64,000 nucleotides of DNA from JACRBE01 sp964429005 (GTDB lineage Bacteria; Chlamydiota; Chlamydiia; Chlamydiales; JACRBE01). The stretch is taken from contig CAYSAJ010000002.1 of assembly GCA_964429005.1 (NCBI GenBank), forward strand, positions 62,001 to 126,000, read 5' to 3'. Each line of letters begins with the position of its first letter. Position 1 is the first letter of the stretch. This document shows positions 34,837 to 43,459 of this stretch, one piece after another. The position numbers and the translations under genes were made by a program. The notes below the pieces were generated by a model. It saw nothing but the letters and a program-made list of their open reading frames with translations. It was not told the DNA's origin and made no database searches.

Positions 34837-36279
34837 GTGAACCGCTCATGGATGTATGCTTTATCGGGATGGCTCGTGAGCGTTATAGCAATCTCTTGGT
34901 CATTAGCTTCTCCTTTATCACAATCAGCCTCTCAGCGTGTTTTATCCCTATTTCATGAAAATCAGCAAAATGAGATCTATTATGAAGATTTAAATTCTTT
35001 TATCCGGAAGGGATTACAAGGAACAGTAGTTGCTGTCATCATCAGTTCCCATATTGGCTTTTTCTGTATCTTTTATTTCTATCAACGAAGAGAGCGAAAA
35101 ATCCACCTTCTTTTTAAGGATTTTATTACTTCAGTTTCACCTTCAAAATCTAGAGAAATTCCCTTTGTTAAAAAGACATCCCATAGCCGCTTTCCTCTTT
35201 ATGAAAGAAAAATTGAAGAAGTGAGAGACTCTGATAAAAAAGATGAGATGAGAGTCCTACTATCAGTTCTTGAAGAAGGGATTTTTATTGTTAATGAAAA
35301 GGGGGAGATAGACCTAGTGAATCAAAAAGCCTTATTTTCTCTGGGCATTTTAGCAAAAGAAGTGAAGGGAAGGCCCCTTGCTGAAATTTTTGGTTTGTAT
35401 CCCTCCCCCCTTTCTGAGCGTTGCCTTGAAATATTTTTAGAAGGTTTTGAACTTAAGCAAGAAGTAAGGGCTCACTTTGAGGCAGGAGGAGATGACAAAA
35501 GATTTTATGAATTAATAGCTTTTCCTCTGAGCGAACCAGGGAAAATGGCTTTTTTGATCCAAGACCATTCAAGTGATCACAAAATGCTAACTATGGGGAA
35601 AAATTTTGTTACTAATGCCTCGCACGAACTCAGAACACCCATTACGATCATTGAAGGATTTACGGAGACTCTTCAAGAGATTCCTGAAATTTCTCAGGAA
35701 ATGTTCAAAGAGATCACAGACAAGATTTTGAATAATTGTCATAGGATGGCATCTGTTGTTAAAAGCTTATTAGTCCTAGCAGATTTAGAATATTCAGGGC
35801 AGGCCACTTTACAACTATGTGACCTGGTTGCCTTAATCGAGAGTTGTTCTTATACATTGCTCAATCGTCACTCTCGTGTGAAAATTGAAACACTTTTTAA
35901 TGAAAAAGAATCTTTAGTATTAGGAGACCCTGATCTTCTTGAACTGGCTTTTATTAATCTTTTTGAAAATGCAGTTAAATATTCTGCAGATCCTGCTTTT
36001 ATTACAGTGACCGTAGAAACTCTCACGGAAGTGGTCAATGTAAGTGTTCGCGATAGGGGAATAGGAATTCATGCCAAGGATCGCGCTCATGTCTTTGAGA
36101 GATTTTATACTGTTAATAAGTCTCGCTCCAGAAAATTAGGGGGAGCCGGCCTTGGTCTTTCGATTGTCAAAATGATCATGGAGAAACATAACGCGAATAT
36201 TTCTGTAGCTCCTGCAGAAGATGAAGGGACAGTATTTACGATGCAATTTCAACGAGCTGTTGTTCCTCAAGGTGTATAA
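34837..36279 (+). CDS. PhoR-type sensor histidine kinase
   Basis: I start at GTG 34837, five bases after GGAGGA; the frame extends to a TTG inside that site. The 480-residue product has two transmembrane helices (about 4-26 and 62-82), a PAS-like domain (about 140-230), a dimerisation/phospho-acceptor helix with H263 in ASHELRTP, and a HATPase_c domain with N box NLFENAVKYS, G1 DRGIGI and G2 GGAGLGLSIV. It is a membrane-bound, complete kinase of the PhoR/WalK type. The response regulator at 9136-9822 is the likely partner. The end overlaps the convergent gene at 36267 by 13 bases. Confidence 0.9.
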   Translation: MNRSWMYALSGWLVSVIAISWSLASPLSQSASQRVLSLFHENQQNEIYYEDLNSFIRKGLQGTVVAVIISSHIGFFCIFYFYQRRERKIHLLFKDFITSVSPSKSREIPFVKKTSHSRFPLYERKIEEVRDSDKKDEMRVLLSVLEEGIFIVNEKGEIDLVNQKALFSLGILAKEVKGRPLAEIFGLYPSPLSERCLEIFLEGFELKQEVRAHFEAGGDDKRFYELIAFPLSEPGKMAFLIQDHSSDHKMLTMGKNFVTNASHELRTPITIIEGFTETLQEIPEISQEMFKEITDKILNNCHRMASVVKSLLVLADLEYSGQATLQLCDLVALIESCSYTLLNRHSRVKIETLFNEKESLVLGDPDLLELAFINLFENAVKYSADPAFITVTVETLTEVVNVSVRDRGIGIHAKDRAHVFERFYTVNKSRSRKLGGAGLGLSIVKMIMEKHNANISVAPAEDEGTVFTMQFQRAVVPQGV

Positions 36280-37145
36280 GTATAGGTCATCCGGTGTGGC
36301 AGGTCATGGACAACGATTTCACGGCTTGGCATAGGCTTGCCTTGGAATTGAAAAATCGCCAGATCTGGTAAAATAAAGCCATGTTGCTTCAGCAAATCGA
36401 TAACTTGTTCTTTTGGTAAGCTTTTTCCAGCTTCAGAAAATTGCTTTTTTTCAAGAGCCATAAGCTCATCGGCAAAATTTTTTGAGAAGAGGCAGGATAG
36501 GGTAGGATAGGGTAAGTCAGGAAAGAACCCTAAAATTTTTTGGGAAGGGTTGATAAAAAAGATCTCCTCTAATGCTGGAAATAGATCAGATCGCTGAAAA
36601 GAATAAGCAGGACAACCTTCGAGCATTAGCAAATAAAGTTTCGCAAGATTTGCATCCTCAGGGATGAGATCTATCCAACTGACATTTTTTTTAGAGGTGG
36701 TTAAAATTTTGCATCGATGATCTAAAGCGTAGGCCATCTCCCTGCTAAAATCTCCTTTATACTCAGAAAAAGGAGTTAAAGAGCTATAAAAAGTCTCAAA
36801 ACATCGTTTTAAAACCTCTAGCCTTTGAGGGTCTTCACTATTTAAAAACGAAAGCAAATGAATTTTTGCCGTGCTATTGCGGTAATTTGTTAGGCGGTGA
36901 CTGATGTAGGATTTTTCGGAAGGGTCTTTTTCTTTTTTTTGATCGGTAGATTGCTTTTTTGCTTTGTTTTTTGTTGCTGCTAGAAATTGTGCTTTGATTT
37001 TTTTTTCATTAATTTTTTGCTTTAAATGGATGGCTTCATTCAGAGCTATCGAAGAAAGAGAGGTCGTCTTGTGTTGATCTAAAATGAATCCAGATACTAG
37101 TGCATAAATAAGAAGAAGTGAAAATATCCAAGGTAAAAAATGCAT
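36267..37145 (-). CDS. Signal-anchored protein of a pseudopilin cluster, unknown function
   Basis: The 292-residue product has an N-terminal hydrophobic segment (MHFLPWIFSLLLIYALVSGF), a Lys-rich linker (about 45-80) and a helical soluble domain. There is one base between this gene and the pseudopilin gene upstream. Position and N-terminus suggest a GspK-like minor subunit or a chlamydia-specific accessory of type II secretion, comparable with hypothetical genes next to gsp in Chlamydia (CT566 region from memory). It lacks the Glu-5 prepilin motif, so it is not a normal pilin. Confidence 0.7.
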   Translation of the reverse strand: MHFLPWIFSLLLIYALVSGFILDQHKTTSLSSIALNEAIHLKQKINEKKIKAQFLAATKNKAKKQSTDQKKEKDPSEKSYISHRLTNYRNSTAKIHLLSFLNSEDPQRLEVLKRCFETFYSSLTPFSEYKGDFSREMAYALDHRCKILTTSKKNVSWIDLIPEDANLAKLYLLMLEGCPAYSFQRSDLFPALEEIFFINPSQKILGFFPDLPYPTLSCLFSKNFADELMALEKKQFSEAGKSLPKEQVIDLLKQHGFILPDLAIFQFQGKPMPSREIVVHDLPHRMTYTYTP

Positions 37146-37146
37146 A

Positions 37147-37743
37147 TCAAATTACAAATTCAATTTTGTGAAAAGAAGGGAGAAAAAAAGTTAATAAATG
37201 GATTTTTTTCTCTTTTTTAAAAGTGATTTCAACCTGGGCAATATGAGGCTTACTCTCACAAGTTTGATCCCACTCTTTGATTGGATCAAATTTGTGAGAG
37301 CTTTCATTGTATCGCAAAAATTTCCACCTAACAGACCCTACATCCTCTAAAAATGTTTCTTCTCGAAGAGGTGGCGGGAGCTCTGCGCTGCTTAAAGGAG
37401 GATAATAAGAGATTTTAAGAGCTCCTTGATCAAAACGAAGGGAGGCCCACATTTTTTCTGGTAAGAAAGGATCTGAAACGAGGGGAACTTTAAAAGAGAA
37501 GGACAAAGAGGGAGAAGAGCCCTCTTCGTAATGGAGATCTGAAAGGTAATTTTCTTCTAAAACAAGTTTCGTTTTTAAGTTAAAGTAAGAAAGATCAAGG
37601 GCGTGATGACTTTCTTTTTGGATTTGGTTTTCTAGAGTAACAAACCCTTTTAGCTGAGAGATGGCAAATAGGGTAATAACAGCAATAATAGAGCAGCTAA
37701 TAATAACTTCAAGTAACGAAAAGGAGCGTTTTATCATAATCAT
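37147..37743 (-). CDS. Pseudopilin (type II secretion-like), GspJ/I-type
   Basis: The 198-residue product starts MIMIKRSFSLLEVIISCSII: a short basic leader, then the prepilin motif with Phe-1, Glu-5 and a hydrophobic helix, the substrate of a prepilin peptidase. The following region is a soluble beta-rich domain. In Chlamydia, small pilin-like genes follow gspD-E-F (CT567-CT572 from memory). The start is ATG 37743 or ATG 37737; both give the same mature protein. Assignment to GspI, GspJ or GspH is open. Confidence 0.8.
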   Translation of the reverse strand: MIMIKRSFSLLEVIISCSIIAVITLFAISQLKGFVTLENQIQKESHHALDLSYFNLKTKLVLEENYLSDLHYEEGSSPSLSFSFKVPLVSDPFLPEKMWASLRFDQGALKISYYPPLSSAELPPPLREETFLEDVGSVRWKFLRYNESSHKFDPIKEWDQTCESKPHIAQVEITFKKEKKIHLLTFFLPSFHKIEFVI

Positions 37744-37751
37744 GCTTAAAT

Positions 37752-39611
37752 CTAAGCATCGATTGTATCACTTCTTCGTTTATTTGCGATCCATATTAAA
37801 CCAAGGCTTAGCAGACCAAAAATTACAAAAGAAAACCAGGTTGGTAAAATACCATTACCAGAAGCTGGTACTATATTCAATACAGTGAGGAGAGCAAGAA
37901 TAACCCCCATACACGCATCCCCCGCTACCAGTCCCGATGATGCTAAAATACCCTGCTCTTCTGCGGCGTAGTCTTTTGTTTTCCATTTAACATACATTCT
38001 AACGAGGCCCCCTAGCATCATTGGAGAAGAAAGAGAGAGGGGAAGATAAAGACCTATAGCAAACGCTAGAGTAGGAATTCTCATAATTTCCATCACAATC
38101 CCGAGTACGATTCCTATGACAACAAGAACGATGGGTAGTTGATGGTTGATTACTCCTTTAGCAATCAGATACATAAGAGTTGCCTGTGGCGCCGGCATTT
38201 TAGGGGTGCCGAACCCATAGGCTTTATTAAGGAGATAAAGGGTGCCCCCTATCGCAAAAGCGGGAATAACTAGGCCAATAATTTCAGCAATTTGCTGCCT
38301 TCGAGGGGTAGCTCCTAAGATGTAGCCTGTTTTTAAATCTTGAGAAGTTGTCGAAGCCAAAGTGATTGCAACGTTAACAACGCAGCTCATTGTTATCGCG
38401 GCGATCAGATAAATTCTTTCTGTCCAGCCAAAAGCAGAGAAAATAAGGCAAGTAATGAGTAGTGTAGTAATTGTCATTCCTGATGCCGGGTTGGAAGAGC
38501 TCCCCACTAATCCTACCGTAATAGAAGTCACGGAAACGAAAAAATAACCAAGTACAGCGATGAGTATAATTGTGACAAAGTTTAGGGAGAAGCTAGGGCT
38601 TATCCATAGGTAAAAGATGATGGCTAAAGCACCGATGATGAGCCATGACAAGGAAATGTCTTGATCAACACGCTCTTTGTGTTCTTTTTTAAATCCCCTG
38701 GCTAGTTCTTTAAATCCTTGAATAAAAGTATTCTTAATAATGGGTAGGATTTTGAAAATACTCATGATTCCACCAAGAGCCACAGCTCCTGCGCCGATGT
38801 ATCGAACATAGTTGGACCAAATATCATCTGCACCCATCGTCGATATGGGGACTGTTGCAGGGTAGATCACACTTGTAGACCCAAATGTTTTGATCAAGGG
38901 GATGATGACCCACCAGCCGATAATACCTCCGGCAAACATGATCGCTGAGATTCTTGCTCCGATGATATATCCTACACCAAGCAAGGAAGGGGTACAGTCC
39001 ATACTAAATTTAGTTGAGCTAAAGAACTTTAAGGTGACATCGACAGTTTCATTCCAAAGATAGAGCCCACTGATAAAAAATTTATAGATCGCTCCAACAA
39101 CTATTCCCCAGATGGCGGTGAAAGCATGAGCTACTTTTTTTTCCCCAGCAATCAAAATTTTAGCACAAGCAGTTCCTTCTGGAAAAGGGAGGATGCCGTG
39201 TTCTTTAACAATAACAAAACGTCTTAAGGGGATCATAAGGAGAATTCCTAATATGCCCCCTAGCATCGCTAGTTGGAAGATTTTGAAATTTGAAGGTTCG
39301 CTTCCAAGAAAAAAAAGAGCAGGAACTGTAAAAATTACTCCAGCGGCGAGTCCCTCTCCGACGGCAGCGATCGTTTGCACCATGTTATTCTCTAAGATGG
39401 TCACATGTTTAAAGCAGCTTCGCAAAATAGCCATAGAGAGGACAGCAGCTGGAATAGAAGCAGAGATTGTTGTCCCTATTTTTAATCCCAAATAAGCATT
39501 ACCAACTCCAAATACAACTCCTAGAAGAATTCCAAGAAGAATGGATCGCAGTGAAAATTCTTTAATGTTTTTTTCGGTAGCTACATAAGGAGAAAATGAT
39601 TTTTTTTCCAT
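37752..39611 (-). CDS. OPT-family oligopeptide transporter
   Basis: The 619-residue product is highly hydrophobic with about 14-16 transmembrane helices and contains OPT-family features: an N-terminal LGVVFGVGNAYLGLKIGTTISASIP, a NNMVQTIA segment, and the SSSNPASGMTI motif. OPT proteins import peptides or peptide-like metal chelates by proton symport. It lies 8 bases before a pseudopilin gene and 57 bases after another, so a transporter appears inserted in a secretion cluster. Substrate unknown; a peptide source fits an intracellular lifestyle. Confidence 0.88.
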   Translation of the reverse strand: MEKKSFSPYVATEKNIKEFSLRSILLGILLGVVFGVGNAYLGLKIGTTISASIPAAVLSMAILRSCFKHVTILENNMVQTIAAVGEGLAAGVIFTVPALFFLGSEPSNFKIFQLAMLGGILGILLMIPLRRFVIVKEHGILPFPEGTACAKILIAGEKKVAHAFTAIWGIVVGAIYKFFISGLYLWNETVDVTLKFFSSTKFSMDCTPSLLGVGYIIGARISAIMFAGGIIGWWVIIPLIKTFGSTSVIYPATVPISTMGADDIWSNYVRYIGAGAVALGGIMSIFKILPIIKNTFIQGFKELARGFKKEHKERVDQDISLSWLIIGALAIIFYLWISPSFSLNFVTIILIAVLGYFFVSVTSITVGLVGSSSNPASGMTITTLLITCLIFSAFGWTERIYLIAAITMSCVVNVAITLASTTSQDLKTGYILGATPRRQQIAEIIGLVIPAFAIGGTLYLLNKAYGFGTPKMPAPQATLMYLIAKGVINHQLPIVLVVIGIVLGIVMEIMRIPTLAFAIGLYLPLSLSSPMMLGGLVRMYVKWKTKDYAAEEQGILASSGLVAGDACMGVILALLTVLNIVPASGNGILPTWFSFVIFGLLSLGLIWIANKRRSDTIDA

Positions 39612-39668
39612 AAGGCCTTTGCAAAGTAGATCTTAATTTCGTACTTAACAAACCAAACTTTTTTTAAG

Positions 39669-40082
39669 CTACTCTTTTCTTAGAAGATAGTAATATTCAA
39701 AAGATTTTTGATTTTCAGGAAGTTGGATAGCTAATTTTAAAACACGATAATCGACGTTACTCGTAAGATGTGCATCATATCGTGATAAATACCCCCATTT
39801 AATTTTAATCGGTAGGCTTTTATCTGACTTAGGAAGATGGTTGCTCCAAGTAGCAATATTAAAAGGGGAAAGTTCATCCCAATCAAGATCTTGAATTTTT
39901 TCTTGCAACAGAGTGATGCTAAGGCTGTCTGCAAGAAAAGATTCTTCAAGTCCAAGAATTTCTTTATTTGTTTTTTGAGTAAAACGAAAAATTCCTTCCA
40001 TCAAAAAAGTGGCTGCAAATGAAAATAAAAACAGCCCTATAACAATCTCTAAGAGGATAAATGAATAAAGTTTTCTTTTCAT
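39669..40082 (-). CDS. Pseudopilin-like protein, small
   Basis: The 137-residue product starts MKRKLYSFILLEIVIGLFLF: a basic leader, then Phe-Ile-Leu-Leu-Glu, the Glu at position 5 of the mature protein, and a long hydrophobic helix, as in type II secretion/IV pilin subunits. The C-terminal domain is short. With the gene at 37147-37743 it suggests a minimal pseudopilus. It is the first gene of the minus-strand cluster, divergent from the RNA/hypothetical locus at 40121. Confidence 0.78.
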   Translation of the reverse strand: MKRKLYSFILLEIVIGLFLFSFAATFLMEGIFRFTQKTNKEILGLEESFLADSLSITLLQEKIQDLDWDELSPFNIATWSNHLPKSDKSLPIKIKWGYLSRYDAHLTSNVDYRVLKLAIQLPENQKSFEYYYLLRKE

Positions 40083-40120
40083 TGGTTTACCAAAGATATT
40101 AATTATAACACATTACTGGG

Positions 40121-40149
40121 TTGAATATTAAACTCTAAATTTTTACACT
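40121..40149 (+). promoter_or_regulatory. Predicted sigma-66/70 promoter
   Basis: TTGAAT (40121-40126) and TACACT (40144-40149) are separated by exactly 17 bases, a good match in spacing and a fair one in sequence to TTGACA/TATAAT. It would start transcription near 40156, upstream of the hairpin-rich segment. Confidence 0.5.
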
Positions 40150-40155
40150 GCAAAT

Positions 40156-40341
40156 AGGCAGACATCTTGGCCACGATGAAGTAGGGAGTGTTCTCCCGGT
40201 ATAGTCGAGAGGATCCTAGGAATAATCGATTTCCTCTCTTAATGATGGTAATTTTTCGAGCGACTTAACTAACGAAAAAATCTAACCATCTGATCACCAG
40301 TTCCGTAACTTGAAAACCAGCATTATCTGGGTTTCTTTTTT
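40156..40341 (+). ncRNA. Candidate structured RNA or 5' leader, ~190 nt
   Basis: The segment has no credible protein frame but contains serial hairpins: GGGAG/CTCCC (40184-40197), GAGAGGA/TCCTCTC (40207-40213 with 40232-40238), GATGGT/ACCATC (40244-40249 with 40285-40290) enclosing TTTTTCG/CGAAAAA (40252-40258 with 40273-40279), and a terminator at 40312-40341. A promoter at 40121 and the terminator bracket it exactly. It matches no RNA family I recognise (not tmRNA, SRP RNA or RNase P). It could be a free small RNA, or a regulatory leader of the gene at 40350, which starts 9 bases after the T-run begins to fade. Confidence 0.55.
40312..40341 (+). terminator. Rho-independent terminator just before the start of the gene at 40350
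   Basis: GAAAACCAG (40312-40320) pairs with CTGGGTTTC (40327-40335) at 8 of 9 positions around CATTAT, followed by TTTTTTATTTT. It sits directly upstream of an ATG, the arrangement of an attenuator or of a small RNA ending next to a gene. Confidence 0.7.
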
Positions 40342-40349
40342 ATTTTGGT

Positions 40350-41345
40350 ATGGGCATGAAAGGCTTCAGAGGTCGTGCATTATTTAATCTTTTGCAACTT
40401 CGGTATAAGGGACAAGAATTGCCGTCTTCTGTGGAGAGTTGGCAAGTTGAAGACTATACAAAGTTGTCTATCGCTCAGCTTTTCTCTCGGCTTGGAAAAT
40501 TAGGATTAAGTTTGAACGAAGCCTCTTTTTTAAGAGCCGCTGAGGAGGTGGAAAATCCTGAAAGCTTGTTACAGTCTCTAGCTTCAAAAGAAGAAAGTAA
40601 AATCAAATTAGAAATTTATCTCGTGATTTTTGAGCTCTGGAAAAAGCTTCTACCAGATCGTAAACCTCTCTCAATTCTATGTGATGCTCTAGACCATGAA
40701 ATAGAACGGTTAAAATCTCAAAAACAGTTTGACAGTGAGATTCTTCAAGAAATTTTACTTGATCTTCAGTATTTGTTTGAGAGGGCTGTCGATGATGGAT
40801 ATATTCCTGAAAAAGTTTTCATCATTATTAATAGCTATTTAGCTCACAATTTAGAGGCTTTTCTCTATGGTTATATCAAAAATCAATTAGATGAAGAAAA
40901 CGAAACAGAAGCTTCTGAGTGGATTGATGGGTTCTATCGTTATGTACCTAACAAAATCGCCCTTGATTTTCTCAAATTCCGTCTCTTACACATCAGTGAC
41001 TCTCACGATGCCTTGAAAATGATCGATCCCCTTATCGAAAAAATCCTAGAGGGATCTGCAAGAAAAATTGCTTTTGACCTTCTTGAGTTTTTATCAAGGT
41101 TCGGCTCTTCAGAGCATTTTATTGAATCGTTCAAAAGGCTCGTGCCCATCATCAAAACAGAAAAAGACTTCATAGATATGCTGAGCATCGCAGGAGATTT
41201 TTATCAGGGACTCGATAAAGAAATTGAAGAGTCTCAAATTCGGGATCTTATTGCTTCAAGGAAAGATATCGACCCTAATCGAAAAATTGAAATTGAAAGA
41301 CTTCTTATTAATATTTTTAAGAAAAAAATCTCATCCAATAAGTAA
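40350..41345 (+). CDS. Conserved-looking helical protein of unknown function, 331 aa
   Basis: The product is soluble and almost wholly helical, Leu/Glu/Lys rich, without a signal peptide, transmembrane helix or catalytic motif. It starts at ATG 40350 or ATG 40356; neither has a good Shine-Dalgarno, and a transcription terminator lies immediately upstream. Its end overlaps the convergent phosphoesterase gene by 15 bases. Possibly a chlamydia-specific protein-interaction solenoid (HEAT- or TPR-like), but repeats are not regular enough to name. Confidence 0.7.
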   Translation: MGMKGFRGRALFNLLQLRYKGQELPSSVESWQVEDYTKLSIAQLFSRLGKLGLSLNEASFLRAAEEVENPESLLQSLASKEESKIKLEIYLVIFELWKKLLPDRKPLSILCDALDHEIERLKSQKQFDSEILQEILLDLQYLFERAVDDGYIPEKVFIIINSYLAHNLEAFLYGYIKNQLDEENETEASEWIDGFYRYVPNKIALDFLKFRLLHISDSHDALKMIDPLIEKILEGSARKIAFDLLEFLSRFGSSEHFIESFKRLVPIIKTEKDFIDMLSIAGDFYQGLDKEIEESQIRDLIASRKDIDPNRKIEIERLLINIFKKKISSNK

Positions 41346-42074
41346 TTTGGGAGTAAATGAGAGATAGTCGGCTGCGACAAAAACATATTCTGTACCTCGG
41401 TGAGATCCAAAAACATTTTTCCCTTCCTCAACGTTGTGTAAATGTCCAAATACACAATAGTCAATTTGATATCTTTCGATGAGCTCAGAAGCTCTTGAAG
41501 GGGATAATTTTGATGAAATAGGGGGGTAGTGGGTCATGCATATTTTCAGCTTTGCTTTCCCATCTATTTGGGATAAATTCTGTTCAAGACGATGGAGTTC
41601 TTTTTCTAGAATTTTCTTTTCAAGCTCTGGATCCTTCTCTTTATCTTTCACATATTCTGAAGGAATGAAGTTTAGCAAATCGGAACAATCACAATCTGGA
41701 TCATCCCAAAGACGTGCTCCACAAATGGCTACATCTCCAAAAAGAAGAGGAGAGTCATGAATAAATGTAAAAGAAGGGGGCAAAGCATCTCGCAGTTTCT
41801 TTTTAGAAGGCCACCAATAGTCATGATTCCCTTTTAATAAAACTTTTGTGCCTGGAAGCTTATCTAGCCATCTTAAGTCGATAAGAGCTTCTTCTAAATG
41901 CATAGCCCACGAAATATCACCTGCAATGAGTACGATGTCTTCAGCAGAAACGACTTTAGGCCAGTTTTCGAGAAGTCGTTCTTGGTAATGGATCCAGTTT
42001 CCTTCAAAAACTTCCATCGTTTTATCGGGAGTAGAAATAGAAAGGTGAAGGTCAGCAATTGCAAATATTTTCAT
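41331..42074 (-). CDS. Calcineurin-like metallophosphoesterase
   Basis: The 247-residue product has the five metal-site blocks in order: IADLHLS (D8, H10), IAGDISWAM, LLKGNHDYWW, MTHYPP and FGHLHNVE. Such enzymes hydrolyse phosphate mono- or diesters with two metal ions. The substrate may be a nucleotide or a phosphodiester such as cAMP; a cyclase is encoded at 32319, but nothing links them. It is followed upstream by glgC, the same pair as in Chlamydia (CT488-CT489 from memory). Confidence 0.88.
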   Translation of the reverse strand: MKIFAIADLHLSISTPDKTMEVFEGNWIHYQERLLENWPKVVSAEDIVLIAGDISWAMHLEEALIDLRWLDKLPGTKVLLKGNHDYWWPSKKKLRDALPPSFTFIHDSPLLFGDVAICGARLWDDPDCDCSDLLNFIPSEYVKDKEKDPELEKKILEKELHRLEQNLSQIDGKAKLKICMTHYPPISSKLSPSRASELIERYQIDYCVFGHLHNVEEGKNVFGSHRGTEYVFVAADYLSFTPKLLIG

Positions 42075-42098
42075 AGATGTAATTGTATCAATTTAGAC

Positions 42099-43382
42099 CT
42101 AAAAACGGAAACCCTTCTTAATGTGAGTTCCACTTGGGACTACAATGATTCCATCTCTCACAAAGAGACTCTCTCCATCATAATTTTTATGGCCTGCTTG
42201 ATTCACAAGTTGGACATCATCTTCGATCAGAGTTTGTTCATCAATAATAGCTTTTTGGATGACACACCGATTTCCGATTTTGTATTCAATAGGGTCAGAA
42301 TCTTTTATTGGGCCTTTATAACTCGTATTTCCCATAATAATAGAATCGCGGATAATCGTATCTTCTCCGATACGGGTCCTTAGCCCTACTAAACTATGAG
42401 AGATTTCCTTGGCGTTGATAATAGCCCCATCACAAATAATCGAATCATGAATTATGGTATGGCTTACGCTCGCAGAAGGCAGGTGTACATTTTGAGCATA
42501 AATCGGAGAAGTTTCATTGTAGAGATCAAGACCCAGTTCTTTGGTTGTAAGGGCAAGGTTTGCCTTATAAAACGACTCGACAGTTCCAATGTCTTCCCAG
42601 TAGCCACTATATATATAGGAAGCTGTTTTGTGCCCTGATTTGATCTGGGTCGGGATGATATCCCTCCCAAAGTCTACCCCCGGGCTGTCTGATAATAATT
42701 CTATGAGGCGCTCTTTTTTAAAAATGTAGATTCCCATCGATCCGAGATAGGGCCTATGGGGATCTCCAGTTGGCCCTTTAAATTTTTCTAGCAGTGAGGG
42801 CTCTTTAGGTTTTTCAATAAAATCTATGATATAGCCGCTTGGGTCAGTTTTCATGAGTCCCATGCGAGTTGCTTCTTTTTCGTGGACTGGTGTCGTAGCA
42901 ATCGTAAGTTCAGCATTTTTTTCTTTTGCGAAGGTAAGCATGTCCAAAAGATCCATATTATAAAGCTGATCTCCAGACAGGATAATAATGTAATCAATGG
43001 GTAGATGAGCAAAATGTTGGAGGTTTTGACGAACTGCGTCTGCTGTCCCCTCATACCATAGTTTTCGGACAGCTGTTTCTTCTGGAGTCAACATTTGAAT
43101 CGCAGTTCCGGCAAGTGTTTCTGCTTTAAAAGTACTGATAATATGATGATTGAGTGAAGTAGCAAAATATTGAGAGATAACAAAAATTCGAGAAATATTC
43201 GCGTTGATTGAATTAGAAATAGGGATATCAATAAGTTTGTAGCGACCCGCAAAAGAAACATCTGGTTTACAGCGTGTTAAAGTAAGAGGAAAGAGACGAG
43301 TCCCTTGCCCCCCCGCCAAAATAATCGTTGCGGCTTTATGAAAAGCAAGTAGATCCTCATGAGAAGCATGGGGTTTTTTCAT
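42099..43382 (-). CDS. glgC: Glucose-1-phosphate adenylyltransferase (ADP-glucose pyrophosphorylase)
   Basis: The 427-residue product has the nucleotide-binding signature GGQGTRLFPLTLTRCKPDVSFAG near the N-terminus, the glucose-1-phosphate site (VDFGRDIIPTQI), FIEKPKEP, and a left-handed beta-helix C-terminus (GEDTIIRDSIIMGNT). It makes ADP-glucose for glycogen synthesis, a conserved chlamydial pathway. Length and motif order are normal. The upstream 77 bases are very AT-rich. Confidence 0.95.
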   Translation of the reverse strand: MKKPHASHEDLLAFHKAATIILAGGQGTRLFPLTLTRCKPDVSFAGRYKLIDIPISNSINANISRIFVISQYFATSLNHHIISTFKAETLAGTAIQMLTPEETAVRKLWYEGTADAVRQNLQHFAHLPIDYIIILSGDQLYNMDLLDMLTFAKEKNAELTIATTPVHEKEATRMGLMKTDPSGYIIDFIEKPKEPSLLEKFKGPTGDPHRPYLGSMGIYIFKKERLIELLSDSPGVDFGRDIIPTQIKSGHKTASYIYSGYWEDIGTVESFYKANLALTTKELGLDLYNETSPIYAQNVHLPSASVSHTIIHDSIICDGAIINAKEISHSLVGLRTRIGEDTIIRDSIIMGNTSYKGPIKDSDPIEYKIGNRCVIQKAIIDEQTLIEDDVQLVNQAGHKNYDGESLFVRDGIIVVPSGTHIKKGFRF

Positions 43383-43459
43383 AACTACTATTAGTTTTGT
43401 TAATTTACTAAATAGTAATTATTTTTTATTAATTCAATTATTATTAAATAATAATGAAA

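Noticed and set aside
40156..40341. 6S RNA, tmRNA or RNase P RNA
   Set aside because: Serial short hairpins do not give the long rod of 6S, and the conserved tmRNA/RNase P/SRP sequence motifs are absent.
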